From Flavobacterium rhamnosiphilum (lineage in GTDB: Bacteria > Bacteroidota > Bacteroidia > Flavobacteriales > Flavobacteriaceae): DNA of 64,000 nucleotides. Both the position numbers and the translations under genes were made by a program. This document shows positions 46,345-53,983 of this stretch, in pieces. Every line of letters begins with the position of its first letter. The first letter of the stretch is position 1. The stretch lies in NCBI RefSeq assembly GCF_004349195.1, contig NZ_SMLG01000004.1, positions 1-64,000 of the forward strand, given 5' to 3'. The notes below the pieces were generated by a model. That model worked only from the letters and a program-made list of their open reading frames with translations, did no database searches and was not told the DNA's origin.

Positions 46345-46378
46345 AAAAAGGGAACACTATTATTTTGTTCCCTTTTTT
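46345..46378 (+). terminator. Terminator or attenuator between nosZ and nosL
   Basis: AAAAAGGGAAC / GTTCCCTTTTTT with a loop of about 11 bases and a T-run, 15 bp behind nosZ and 13 bp before the nosL fusion gene. Probably partial, letting accessory genes be expressed below nosZ. Confidence 0.75.
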
Positions 46379-46390
46379 AAATCAACAATC

Positions 46391-47410
46391 ATGAACAATT
46401 CAAAAATTTCAACACTTTCAAAAGGCGTACTTTTGTTAGTGATGGTGCTATTGGTGTCTTCTATTTTTGTTCCAATGTGGCGAATTGAGTTATCTGCACC
46501 ACAATATCCGGAAGGATTAGTACTTAAATTGCATGCCAATAAAATTGCCGGGGATGTTGATATTATCAATGGATTAAATCATTACATAGGAATGAAAACC
46601 CTACATAAAGAAGATTTTGTTGAGTTTACAGTATTACCCTATATATTTATATTTTTTGCACTTTTTGCTTTGGCAACAGCAATTATTGCAAAGAAAAAAA
46701 CACTTTATGTTTTATTCATTTCACTTGTGCTTTTTGGAGTTTTAGCAGCTGTCGATTTTTACAGATGGAATTATGAATATGGACATAATTTAGATCCAAA
46801 TGCGGCGATACAAGTGCCCGGGATGTCTTATCAACCACCATTAATAGGATACAAGCAGCTACTTAATTTTGGCGCGTATTCTATCCCTGATATTGGCGGA
46901 TGGCTGTTGATTGCTTCAGGATTTTTACTGTTTATTATTGTTATTAAAGAATCCAATCTTTTGCAAAAATTTAAAAAACCTAAAACTGCAACAGTTCTGT
47001 TACTCTTTTTGTCTTTGTCCTTTTTGTCCTGTTCGAATAATACCAAAGCAGTTCCCATAAAATTAAATGTAGACAATTGTGATTTTTGTAAAATGAGCAT
47101 TGCTGACGGCAAATATGGAGCAGAAGTTCTGACCGAAAAAGGAAGAACTTATAAATTTGACGATATTATGTGCATGACGAATTATTGTAAAGAAAATTCA
47201 AGCACAAAAATCAGTTCGTATTACGTTCATGATTTTACTCAGGATAATGTTTTAATTCCCGCTTCAACGGCTCATTTCATTTCAGGAAGTGCAATTCAGA
47301 GTCCAATGAGAGGAGGAATTATTGCTTTTTCATCAGAAAAAGACGCTAAGGAATTCGGCACTAAATTAAACGCCAAACTCATTACCTGGGATGCTATTTT
47401 GAAACAATAA
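46391..47410 (+). CDS. nosL: NosL copper chaperone fused to an N-terminal membrane domain
   Basis: 339 residues. Residues 1-190 form a membrane domain with four predicted helices (about 12-30, 80-100, 104-125, 168-186) and an extracytoplasmic loop. A fifth hydrophobic stretch (about 200-213) ends in a lipobox-like FLSC (Cys 214). The NosL domain follows, with CDFCKMSI and DIMCMTNYC. NosL is a periplasmic lipoprotein delivering Cu(I) for CuZ assembly. Here its lipoprotein signal has become internal, and I find no separate start codon near it. The membrane domain resembles nothing I can name. It leads the accessory genes nosD, nosF and nosY. Confidence 0.88.
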   Translation: MNNSKISTLSKGVLLLVMVLLVSSIFVPMWRIELSAPQYPEGLVLKLHANKIAGDVDIINGLNHYIGMKTLHKEDFVEFTVLPYIFIFFALFALATAIIAKKKTLYVLFISLVLFGVLAAVDFYRWNYEYGHNLDPNAAIQVPGMSYQPPLIGYKQLLNFGAYSIPDIGGWLLIASGFLLFIIVIKESNLLQKFKKPKTATVLLLFLSLSFLSCSNNTKAVPIKLNVDNCDFCKMSIADGKYGAEVLTEKGRTYKFDDIMCMTNYCKENSSTKISSYYVHDFTQDNVLIPASTAHFISGSAIQSPMRGGIIAFSSEKDAKEFGTKLNAKLITWDAILKQ

Positions 47411-47446
47411 AAGCATTATTATTAATACAATTTTCGACAATAAATA

Positions 47447-48676
47447 ATGAAAATAGTACTCTATATATGTTTATTATTCTCTTCTTTACTTCATGCTAAT
47501 GTGATTGAGGTGGGACCCAACAAGCCTATAAAATCAATTAAAAAAGCCATCGCTTTAGCCAAAGCTGGTGATACGGTAATGGTTCATAAAGGATTGTATA
47601 AAGAAGGAAATATAATCATCAATAAAAGAATTGTCTTTCTGGGTAAAAACGTACCTGTTTTAGACGGTCAAAAAAAGTATGAAGTACTTTCCATAAAAGC
47701 TGACAGCGTAGTTGTCAGTGGTTTTAAAGTTATAAAATCAGGTTATGCTACACTCGAAGATCCTTGCGGAATAAAAGTGTACAACAGGAATTATGTTGTG
47801 ATCCAAAACAATGTTCTGGATGATAATTTCTTTGGAATTTACATTCAAAATGGAAGCCACTGTATCATCAAAAACAATAGACTTACTGCTTATGGAAAAG
47901 AAGAACAAAGTATAGGAAACGGAATCCATTGCTGGAAAAGCGACAGCCTGCAAATTATTGGGAACACTATTTCGGGGCATCGGGATGGGATTTATTTTGA
48001 ATTTGTAACCAACTCAGTAATCTGGAGAAATATTTCGACCAGAAATGTTCGCTATGGACTACATTTTATGTTTTCCAATGATGATGCTTATATTTCCAAT
48101 ATCTTTAAGAATAATGGAGCCGGTGTTGCCGTAATGTTTACCAAAAACGTGAAGATGTTCAATAATTTTTTTGAAGAAAACTGGGGAGATGCTGCCTATG
48201 GATTATTCCTTAAAGAAATCTCGGACAGCTATATTATTGGAAACAAATTCAGCAAAAATACGTCAGGAATTCACATGGAAGGAACCAACCGAATTCAAGT
48301 TGAAAAAAATGTTTTTGAAGCCAATGGTTGGGGAATGAAAATCCTGGCAAGCTGCTCCGATAATATAATAAAAAACAATAATTTTTTGGGGAATACTTTT
48401 GATATAAGTACCAATGGAAGTTTGGTCCTCAATACATTCAACAATAATTATTGGGATAAATATGAAGGTTATGATTTAGACAAAAATGGAGTGGGAGATG
48501 TCCCGTTTCATCCCTTGAGCTTATTTGCCGTACTTACCGAAAGAAATCCTTCGGCCATGTTGCTTTTTCGGAGTTTCATGATCACACTTCTAGATAAATC
48601 AGAAAGGATTTTGCCTAGTATCACACCCGATAATTTCGTTGATAATTCGCCTTTAATGCATTCTTTACCTTTATGA
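47447..48676 (+). CDS. nosD: NosD periplasmic beta-helix maturation protein
   Basis: 409 residues: signal peptide (1-17), then a right-handed parallel beta-helix of CASH-type repeats (GIYIQNGSHCIIKNNRL, GIYFEFVTNSVIW, GLFLKEISDSYIIGN and similar). The end DLDKNGVGDVPFHPLSLF...MLLFRSF is characteristic of NosD. It works with the NosFY transporter in building the copper-sulfur CuZ centre. The last four bases overlap nosF (ATGA). Confidence 0.94.
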   Translation: MKIVLYICLLFSSLLHANVIEVGPNKPIKSIKKAIALAKAGDTVMVHKGLYKEGNIIINKRIVFLGKNVPVLDGQKKYEVLSIKADSVVVSGFKVIKSGYATLEDPCGIKVYNRNYVVIQNNVLDDNFFGIYIQNGSHCIIKNNRLTAYGKEEQSIGNGIHCWKSDSLQIIGNTISGHRDGIYFEFVTNSVIWRNISTRNVRYGLHFMFSNDDAYISNIFKNNGAGVAVMFTKNVKMFNNFFEENWGDAAYGLFLKEISDSYIIGNKFSKNTSGIHMEGTNRIQVEKNVFEANGWGMKILASCSDNIIKNNNFLGNTFDISTNGSLVLNTFNNNYWDKYEGYDLDKNGVGDVPFHPLSLFAVLTERNPSAMLLFRSFMITLLDKSERILPSITPDNFVDNSPLMHSLPL

Positions 48677-49386
48677 TTGAAATAAAAAAATTAAACAAAA
48701 AATTCGGAAAATTAGAAGTTTTAAGCGATGTCAATCTTACTTTCAAAAAAGGAGAATGCATTGCGCTAATTGGACCTAACGGTTGTGGAAAAACGACTTT
48801 GATAAAAAGTATTTTAGGAATGGTAATCCCTACTAAAGGCGATGTTTTATTTAACCAAAAGTCTATTCTAAAAGAGTATCTGTATCGGGAACAAATAGGG
48901 TATATGCCCCAAATTGGGCGTTATCCGGATTATATGACTGTTGGTCAAATTATCGAAATGATTAAAAAAATTCGAAATTCTAACCAGACTTTGGATGAGG
49001 ATTTATTGAAGGCTTTTGATCTCGAAAAAATATTTGACAAGCAAATGCGGACACTTTCCGGAGGAACGACCCAAAAAGTGAGTGCTACACTGGCTTTTTT
49101 ATTTAATCCCGAGGTGTTGATTTTAGACGAACCAACAGCAGGTTTAGATCCTTTGGCTTCCGAAATATTGAAAGATAAAATTATAAAAGAGAAAGAAAAG
49201 GGCAAACTCATTCTGATTACGTCCCATCTCCTAAGCGAATTAGACGATATGATTACCCAGATTATTTTCATGCAAGACGGGAAAGTGCATTTTCATAAAA
49301 CGATTGCTGATTTATTGGAATCGACTAATGAACAAAAAATATCGAAAGCAATTGCAAAAATTCTAAAAAGCCAAAGCAATGAATAG
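48673..49386 (+). CDS. nosF: NosF ABC-transporter ATPase
   Basis: 237 residues with Walker A GPNGCGKTTL, Q-loop, signature LSGGTTQK, Walker B VLILDEPTAGLDP and H-loop SH. It is the ATPase of the NosFY complex that serves CuZ sulfur supply with NosD. It overlaps nosD by 4 bp and nosY by 8 bp. Confidence 0.95.
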   Translation: MIEIKKLNKKFGKLEVLSDVNLTFKKGECIALIGPNGCGKTTLIKSILGMVIPTKGDVLFNQKSILKEYLYREQIGYMPQIGRYPDYMTVGQIIEMIKKIRNSNQTLDEDLLKAFDLEKIFDKQMRTLSGGTTQKVSATLAFLFNPEVLILDEPTAGLDPLASEILKDKIIKEKEKGKLILITSHLLSELDDMITQIIFMQDGKVHFHKTIADLLESTNEQKISKAIAKILKSQSNE

Positions 49387-50146
49387 AATTATAAGAATTA
49401 TATTTTTAGACATTTTAAAAAACAAAATTGTACTGGCTTACACTATAATTTTAGGCATACTTTCCTGGAGTTCATTTGGTTTAGAAGACAATTCTGCCAA
49501 AGGATTGCTTACCATTTTGAATATAATTTTATTTACTGTTCCGTTAGTTTCCATTCTTTTTGCGACCATCTATTTATACAACAGTTCCGAGTTTATAGAA
49601 CTTTTGTTGAGCCAGCCCATCAAACGAAAAAAGATATGGTTGAGTTTATTCCTGGGATTGTCTTTGTCAATGGTTTTGGCCTTTTTTATTGGTGCCGGAA
49701 TACCGCTATTGGTTTATGCGCCCGATTCCGTTGGGATAATGATGCTGGTTGTAGGATGTTTGATTTCTTTGGTTTTTGTGGCTTTGGCCTTCTTGAGTTC
49801 TATTCTTACAAGAGATAAATCAAAGGGAATCGGAATTGCGATAATGAGCTGGTTGTATTTTGCTTTGCTTTTTGATGGAATTGTATTGTTTTTATTGTTC
49901 CAATTTTCAGATTATCCAATAGAAAAAGCAATGGTTGCCGTTACGGCTTTAAGCCCGATTGATTTAGCCCGAATTCAAATTCTATTGCAGCTTGACGCAT
50001 CAGCGATGATGGGATATACAGGAGCAATTTTCAAGGATTTTTTTGGTACTTCATTGGGATTGTTAATTTCATTTCTACTATTATGTTTATGGGTAGTTGT
50101 CCCATTTTTCATTTCATTAATAAAATTTAAAAATAAAGATTTATAA
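49379..50146 (+). CDS. nosY: NosY ABC-transporter permease
   Basis: 255 residues, six predicted membrane helices, with the ABC-2 permease pattern (SSEFIELLLSQPIKRKKIWLSLF; LTRDKSKGIG; ALSPIDLARIQILLQLDASAMMGYTGA). It partners NosF. Its stop overlaps the next start by one base (TAATG). Confidence 0.93.
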   Translation: MNRIIRIIFLDILKNKIVLAYTIILGILSWSSFGLEDNSAKGLLTILNIILFTVPLVSILFATIYLYNSSEFIELLLSQPIKRKKIWLSLFLGLSLSMVLAFFIGAGIPLLVYAPDSVGIMMLVVGCLISLVFVALAFLSSILTRDKSKGIGIAIMSWLYFALLFDGIVLFLLFQFSDYPIEKAMVAVTALSPIDLARIQILLQLDASAMMGYTGAIFKDFFGTSLGLLISFLLLCLWVVVPFFISLIKFKNKDL

Positions 50147-50439
50147 TGTTTAAAGAAATTTTCCAGAAGTTAGAAAATGCAGTAAATCCGGTGGCACAAG
50201 TAGTACAGAACACCACTTGCGGTAAAGTGATGGTTATCGCTTTCAAAAAAGGAATGATACTCAAAGAGCATAAGACTGATGTTCCCGCCAAATTATTAGT
50301 GATAAAAGGAAATGTAATCTATAAAGAGCAAAGTCAACAAGAAGAGCTCTTTTTATACGATGAAAAAAATATTCCGGTAGCAGTTCTTCATTCCGTTGAA
50401 GCTATCGAAGACAGTTTGTGTTTATTGTTTAAAGGATAA
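50146..50439 (+). CDS. Small cupin-like protein
   Basis: 97 residues forming a single cupin-like barrel (MVIAFKKGMILKEHKTDVPAKLLVIKGNVIYK). Only one clear metal-type His remains (KEHK). No signal peptide, so cytoplasmic. Translationally coupled to nosY and 9 bp before the hemoglobin gene. Similar proteins occur near flavobacterial nitrogen-oxide genes; function unknown, perhaps protection from or sensing of nitric oxide. Confidence 0.7.
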   Translation: MFKEIFQKLENAVNPVAQVVQNTTCGKVMVIAFKKGMILKEHKTDVPAKLLVIKGNVIYKEQSQQEELFLYDEKNIPVAVLHSVEAIEDSLCLLFKG

Positions 50440-50448
50440 AATCTCCAA

Positions 50449-50820
50449 ATGAAAACAGATATAAAGAACAGATCCGACATTGAGAAACTCATAAATGCCT
50501 TTTATGATAAAATAAAAGTCGATTCTAAAATTGGTTATTTTTTTAATGATGTTGCTAAAGTGAATTGGGAAAAACATTTGCCCAGAATGTATGATTTCTG
50601 GGAAAATATTATATTTTCTACGGGTGATTTTGTCGGAAATCCTATGGCTAAACACAAGGAATTACATCAAAAAAGTACAATGACCGAAGCTCATTTTCAG
50701 CATTGGAATGCCTTGTTTAACGAAACGGTTGATGAATTATTTATCGGAGAAAAAGCAGAGGAAATTAAACAGAGAGCGGCGAATATTGCAATGGCCATGA
50801 TGTATAAAACATTAGGTTAA
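50449..50820 (+). CDS. Group III truncated hemoglobin
   Basis: 123 residues of the 2-over-2 globin fold: INAFYDKIKVDSKIGYFF, WEKHLPRMYDFWENIIF and the proximal His segment KHKELHQKSTMTEAHFQHW. Group III members are linked to nitric oxide or oxygen chemistry. Last gene of the nos accessory operon, consistent with removing NO that would poison the copper enzymes. Confidence 0.88.
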   Translation: MKTDIKNRSDIEKLINAFYDKIKVDSKIGYFFNDVAKVNWEKHLPRMYDFWENIIFSTGDFVGNPMAKHKELHQKSTMTEAHFQHWNALFNETVDELFIGEKAEEIKQRAANIAMAMMYKTLG

Positions 50821-50834
50821 AAAAGAGCTCACAC

Positions 50835-50870
50835 AAAAAAAGCGTAAACTAAATTAGTCTGCGCTTTTTT
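50835..50870. terminator. Bidirectional terminator between trHb and fasciclin genes
   Basis: A-rich AAAAAAAGCG pairs with CGCTTTTTT, with further partial pairing in the loop. It lies between two convergent genes. Confidence 0.75.
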
Positions 50871-50894
50871 CAATTTAGGAATACGAATTAATAA

Positions 50895-51449
50895 TTATTT
50901 TGGAAGCAATACATCATTTATTACATGGATAATCCCATTTGCTGTTGGGATTGAAGCGACAATTTCGGAGCCATTTACATAAACTTTATCTCCTTTTTTT
51001 GTGATTTTTACTTTACCGCCATTCACTTGTTCAAACTCTTGACCGTCTTGCATGTATTCTGTTTTTAGCGCACCTACATAAGTGTGGTATTCTAATATAT
51101 TTTTCAAATCCTCTTTTTTCGCTGGTTTTAATAATCCTTCAACCGTCCCGGCAGGGAGTTTGTCAAAGGCAGCATTTGTTGGCGCAAAAACGGTAAATGG
51201 ACCTGCATTGCTTAAAACATCTACTAATCCGGCTGCTTTTACTGCCGTTACAAGAGTTGTGTGATCTTTGCTTCCGGAAGCAGTTTGAACGATGTTTGGA
51301 CTCGACGATTCATCTTTTACTGCAGATTGCCCAACACTTTCAGTTGAAGTGTTTTCTGTAGTTTTTTCAGAGGGAGCTTCGCTATTTTGTTTACAGCTAA
51401 AAGCGGTAAAGAAACTAACGACTAATAATACTTGAATAGATTTTTTCAT
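50895..51449 (-). CDS. Fasciclin-domain lipoprotein
   Basis: 184 residues: lipoprotein signal (TAFSC, Cys 19), a Ser/Thr/Glu linker (20-60) and one FAS1 domain with DHTTLVTAVKAAGLVDVLS, GPFTVFAPTNAAFDKLP and a final ANGIIHVINDVLLP. FAS1 domains mediate adhesion or small-molecule binding. In this place, with an Fnr-type operator upstream (51506-51519), it is part of the anaerobic or nitrogen-oxide response; its precise job is unknown. Confidence 0.88.
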   Translation of the reverse strand: MKKSIQVLLVVSFFTAFSCKQNSEAPSEKTTENTSTESVGQSAVKDESSSPNIVQTASGSKDHTTLVTAVKAAGLVDVLSNAGPFTVFAPTNAAFDKLPAGTVEGLLKPAKKEDLKNILEYHTYVGALKTEYMQDGQEFEQVNGGKVKITKKGDKVYVNGSEIVASIPTANGIIHVINDVLLPK

Positions 51450-51475
51450 AATAAGAATACTTAGGTTTTGTTTGT

Positions 51476-51519
51476 CAAAGTACTTAATTATAAGCGTTTT
51501 ATTCTATGAGTATAATCAT
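51476..51519 (-). promoter_or_regulatory. Fnr-type operator and -7-like box of the fasciclin gene
   Basis: ATGAGTATAATCAT (51506-51519) matches ATGA-N6-TCAT. On the minus strand TACTTTG (51482-51476) is centred 33.5 bp away, giving an operator position near -41 relative to the expected start. The palindrome overlaps the stop codon of the neighbouring membrane-protein gene. Confidence 0.65.
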
Positions 51520-52748
51520 AAAGGAGGGTTGTTTTTAACTTTTTTTATGGAATAATACGCCGTAAATCCTATCCCGAAAAGCAAAATTAGTGCTACCGCA
51601 AAAAGAAGTTCATTTACATAAGGGATCATCGTGTAACTAAACGATGCAACTCCTTGAACAGCCAGTACAATTTCATTTAATAAAACGCCAAAAGTGAATA
51701 AGAGCAATCCAATTTTTATTCTTTTACTAATAAAAATCAAATGGTTAGCATAGATGTAGAATAGTAAAAATAAGGTGATTACTGCCAGTAAAACTAGATG
51801 CAGATAGGCAATTACAATTGGCCTGAAACCGAAAGCCAAATCACTCAAGACAGGAATGGTTGATCCCAATTGAAGTACTAATTTGATACTTAAAGCAAGA
51901 TTTACAAATAATAAAATATAACGCAATAATGGCGATAAGTTTTTCAAAAATTCTTTTCTGGATTGTATTAAAATAAAAAGAAGTTTAAACCAGGTAAAAA
52001 CCTGAACTATTGCCGCAATTACAGTAATTACATAAAGCCAAACGGGCAAATCCAGCCACAACGTGGATAAAAAATAAGCAGGAATACAGGAAAACGCAAA
52101 CAGTTTGAATGCCGTTTCATAAAAGGAATTATCGGTCTTTTTTAGGTTTAAAAATCCAAAAAGCAACCCCATGCAGGCAAAGAAAAACCAGCCGTTGTAT
52201 TGAAAATGAAGAAAATAATAGATAGAAGACAAATAGTAATCTTGAACAATATTCTTACTCGCCATCATATAAGCCAAGTAAAATGTGCCGAATGAGGAGA
52301 TAATATTAAATACAATAGCTGCTTTAAACCAGTTTATGGATAATAAATCGCGATCAATTTTTCTTAAATCTTTAATGTAATAATAGCCAAAAATATAAGA
52401 AATTAGAATAGAAGCTGTAGAGGCTGTTATAGAAAACAGTCCGTAGCCTTCAATAATAAAAGAGACCAGCATTACATATGAAATAATCAAGTTGGCAATA
52501 ATTATTTTCCGGTATTTGTTTACTTGAAAATCAGCTGTTTTGTTTTGAAGATAATAGATCATTAAAGTCATCAGAGTATGACTGATCCAACCAGAAAAAG
52601 CAAAATGGGAATGGGAATGTTGAAGGTGTTTTTGGTCTAAATAAGGAAATTCAAAACCTATTTTATAGCGCATTAAAACACCTAGTGTAGCAACAAAACA
52701 TAGATTTAACAAGGATAATTTAAGCCAAAACGTCACATTTAATTTCAT
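51516..52748 (-). CDS. Polytopic membrane protein with conserved-looking His motifs, haem-copper-oxidase-like?
   Basis: 410 residues with about twelve predicted membrane helices and no signal peptide. Histidines cluster in or next to helices: LQHSHSHFAFSGWISH (about residues 40-60), YYFLHFQYNGWFFF (about 185) and AYLHLVLLA (about 315). This pattern recalls NnrS and the subunit-I fold of haem-copper oxidases, but the full ligand set is not evident, and I do not recognise the family with confidence. Its start is one base from the stop of the Crp/Fnr gene, so they form an operon under the Fnr-type operator. A role in nitric oxide or redox stress is plausible. Confidence 0.65.
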   Translation of the reverse strand: MKLNVTFWLKLSLLNLCFVATLGVLMRYKIGFEFPYLDQKHLQHSHSHFAFSGWISHTLMTLMIYYLQNKTADFQVNKYRKIIIANLIISYVMLVSFIIEGYGLFSITASTASILISYIFGYYYIKDLRKIDRDLLSINWFKAAIVFNIISSFGTFYLAYMMASKNIVQDYYLSSIYYFLHFQYNGWFFFACMGLLFGFLNLKKTDNSFYETAFKLFAFSCIPAYFLSTLWLDLPVWLYVITVIAAIVQVFTWFKLLFILIQSRKEFLKNLSPLLRYILLFVNLALSIKLVLQLGSTIPVLSDLAFGFRPIVIAYLHLVLLAVITLFLLFYIYANHLIFISKRIKIGLLLFTFGVLLNEIVLAVQGVASFSYTMIPYVNELLFAVALILLFGIGFTAYYSIKKVKNNPPL

Positions 52749-52749
52749 T

Positions 52750-53343
52750 TTAATAATATATTTTATGATTCACAATCTCTAGTTTCTCACAAGTATTCAT
52801 CTTGCATAAAACACGAATGACTGTTTCTACTCTCAAACCGGTGAAATTAGCAATTTCCTGACGCGTGTAAGGAATTAATACTTTCTCGGTACAGCATTCC
52901 GATTTTTTCTTGTGGGTATTCAAAAAAGCGACAATTCTAAACTCGGGTTTCTGGTTTATGATCTCTTTTGAAGTGTTTGATTTAGAATGAATTTTGTTGG
53001 CCAGTAAAATCATAAAAGATTTTTGAATGGACGGATATTCGTCAAGGATTTTCAAGAATTTGTCTTTTGATAACTTTATAATTGTACTATCCTGGATGGT
53101 AATCGCTTTTGACGGATAGGGCTGATCAATAAACAATGGTGGTTCTCCAAAACTATTTCCGTTACAAAAAAGACCTTGCGTAAACTCTTTTCCTTCATCA
53201 TTTGAATTAAACATTCTCACGCTTCCATCAATGATTTGGTAATAAAAATGGGCTACTTCATCCTCATCAAAAATGACTTCATTTTTTTTGTATTTTTTGG
53301 CTACCGCGCCCCAAGAGAAAAGTAAATCTAAATCGATCTGCAT
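52750..53343 (-). CDS. Crp/Fnr-family regulator of the nos region
   Basis: 197 residues: cyclic-nucleotide-type barrel (about 1-115; VAHFYYQIIDGSVRMF, NGNSFGEPPLFIDQPYPS), dimer helix, and C-terminal winged helix with TRQEIANFTGLRVETVIRVL. No N-terminal Fnr cysteine cluster; a CC pair (KSECCTEK) lies before the helix-turn-helix. The candidate operators ATGA-N6-TCAT at 43709, 51506 and 53436 are typical of this family, the last in its own promoter. It is likely an oxygen, NO or redox-responsive activator; the signal is unknown. Confidence 0.9.
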   Translation of the reverse strand: MQIDLDLLFSWGAVAKKYKKNEVIFDEDEVAHFYYQIIDGSVRMFNSNDEGKEFTQGLFCNGNSFGEPPLFIDQPYPSKAITIQDSTIIKLSKDKFLKILDEYPSIQKSFMILLANKIHSKSNTSKEIINQKPEFRIVAFLNTHKKKSECCTEKVLIPYTRQEIANFTGLRVETVIRVLCKMNTCEKLEIVNHKIYY

Positions 53344-53405
53344 AAAATAACTGATTTGGAATTAGTAACGTTTTTTTTGCGAATGACATGACAACTAATT
53401 AAGTA

Positions 53406-53480
53406 CAAAGTAATTACTATAAAAGTAATGAAAATATGATAAAAGTCATACAAATTCTAGTTAATGTAGTTATATCTTTG
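53406..53480. promoter_or_regulatory. Bidirectional promoter: one Fnr-type operator between two -7 boxes
   Basis: ATGATAAAAGTCAT (53436-53449) is the operator. Rightward, TATCTTTG (53473-53480, perfect TAnnTTTG) is centred 34 bp away. Leftward, TACTTTG on the minus strand (53412-53406) is 33.5 bp away and faces the Crp/Fnr gene. Symmetric spacing suggests that one bound dimer can activate both directions. Confidence 0.7.
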
Positions 53481-53484
53481 TTTT

Positions 53485-53859
53485 GTGAAAAAAGGAATAC
53501 TCATAATAGCGTTACTCATACTTCTAAAACCAATATTTCCGGTTTTAGAATATGCAGTTAGATATGATTATATTTCAAAAGTGCTTTGCATTAATAAAGA
53601 CAAGCCCAAATTGCAATGCAACGGAAAATGCCATTTAATGAAAGAATTGGCAAAAGCTTCCGAGAACGACAGCCCAATTTCTCCCAATAAAAAAATAACT
53701 TCACAAGAAGTAGAAGTTTTATTTTTTCAAGAAATTAATCCGTTTAACGTTTTACCAGTTTATTTTCAGAAGACTGAAAAAGTAAATAGTAACTATTCTA
53801 ATTTATATTCTCACAGGATTAGTTGCGCTGTTTTTCATCCGCCCACAGTTATTTCTTAA
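53485..53859 (+). CDS. Small exported Cys-containing protein with C-terminal HPP tail (GTG start)
   Basis: 124 residues from a GTG that lies four bases behind the -7 box, so the transcript is probably leaderless. An N-terminal hydrophobic export segment containing KPIFPVLEY is followed by a CxxxC-type pair (LQCNGKCHL, about residues 48-56) after VLCINKDKP, then a tail ending FHPPTVIS. The terminal PP motif recalls the proteins at 5832 and 15346. Similar short proteins in Bacteroidota stand before copper-related lipoproteins and TonB receptors, as here. Function unknown; copper binding is a reasonable guess. Confidence 0.65.
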   Translation: MKKGILIIALLILLKPIFPVLEYAVRYDYISKVLCINKDKPKLQCNGKCHLMKELAKASENDSPISPNKKITSQEVEVLFFQEINPFNVLPVYFQKTEKVNSNYSNLYSHRISCAVFHPPTVIS

Positions 53860-53983
53860 AGTTTTACACGAAAGTGTACGTTTTCGTTTGATTTTTTCAA
53901 GCGGAGGAGACCTTATGGTTTCAAATGTTTGAAAGATAAAATCTTCTCAAGCAGATTCCCTATAAACTTTAATAAAATACAAA

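Noticed and set aside
53860..53983. Hairpin TACAC-GAAA-GTGTA behind the 53485 gene as a terminator
   Set aside because: Five-bp stem and no proper T-run; the downstream lipoprotein gene is probably co-transcribed.
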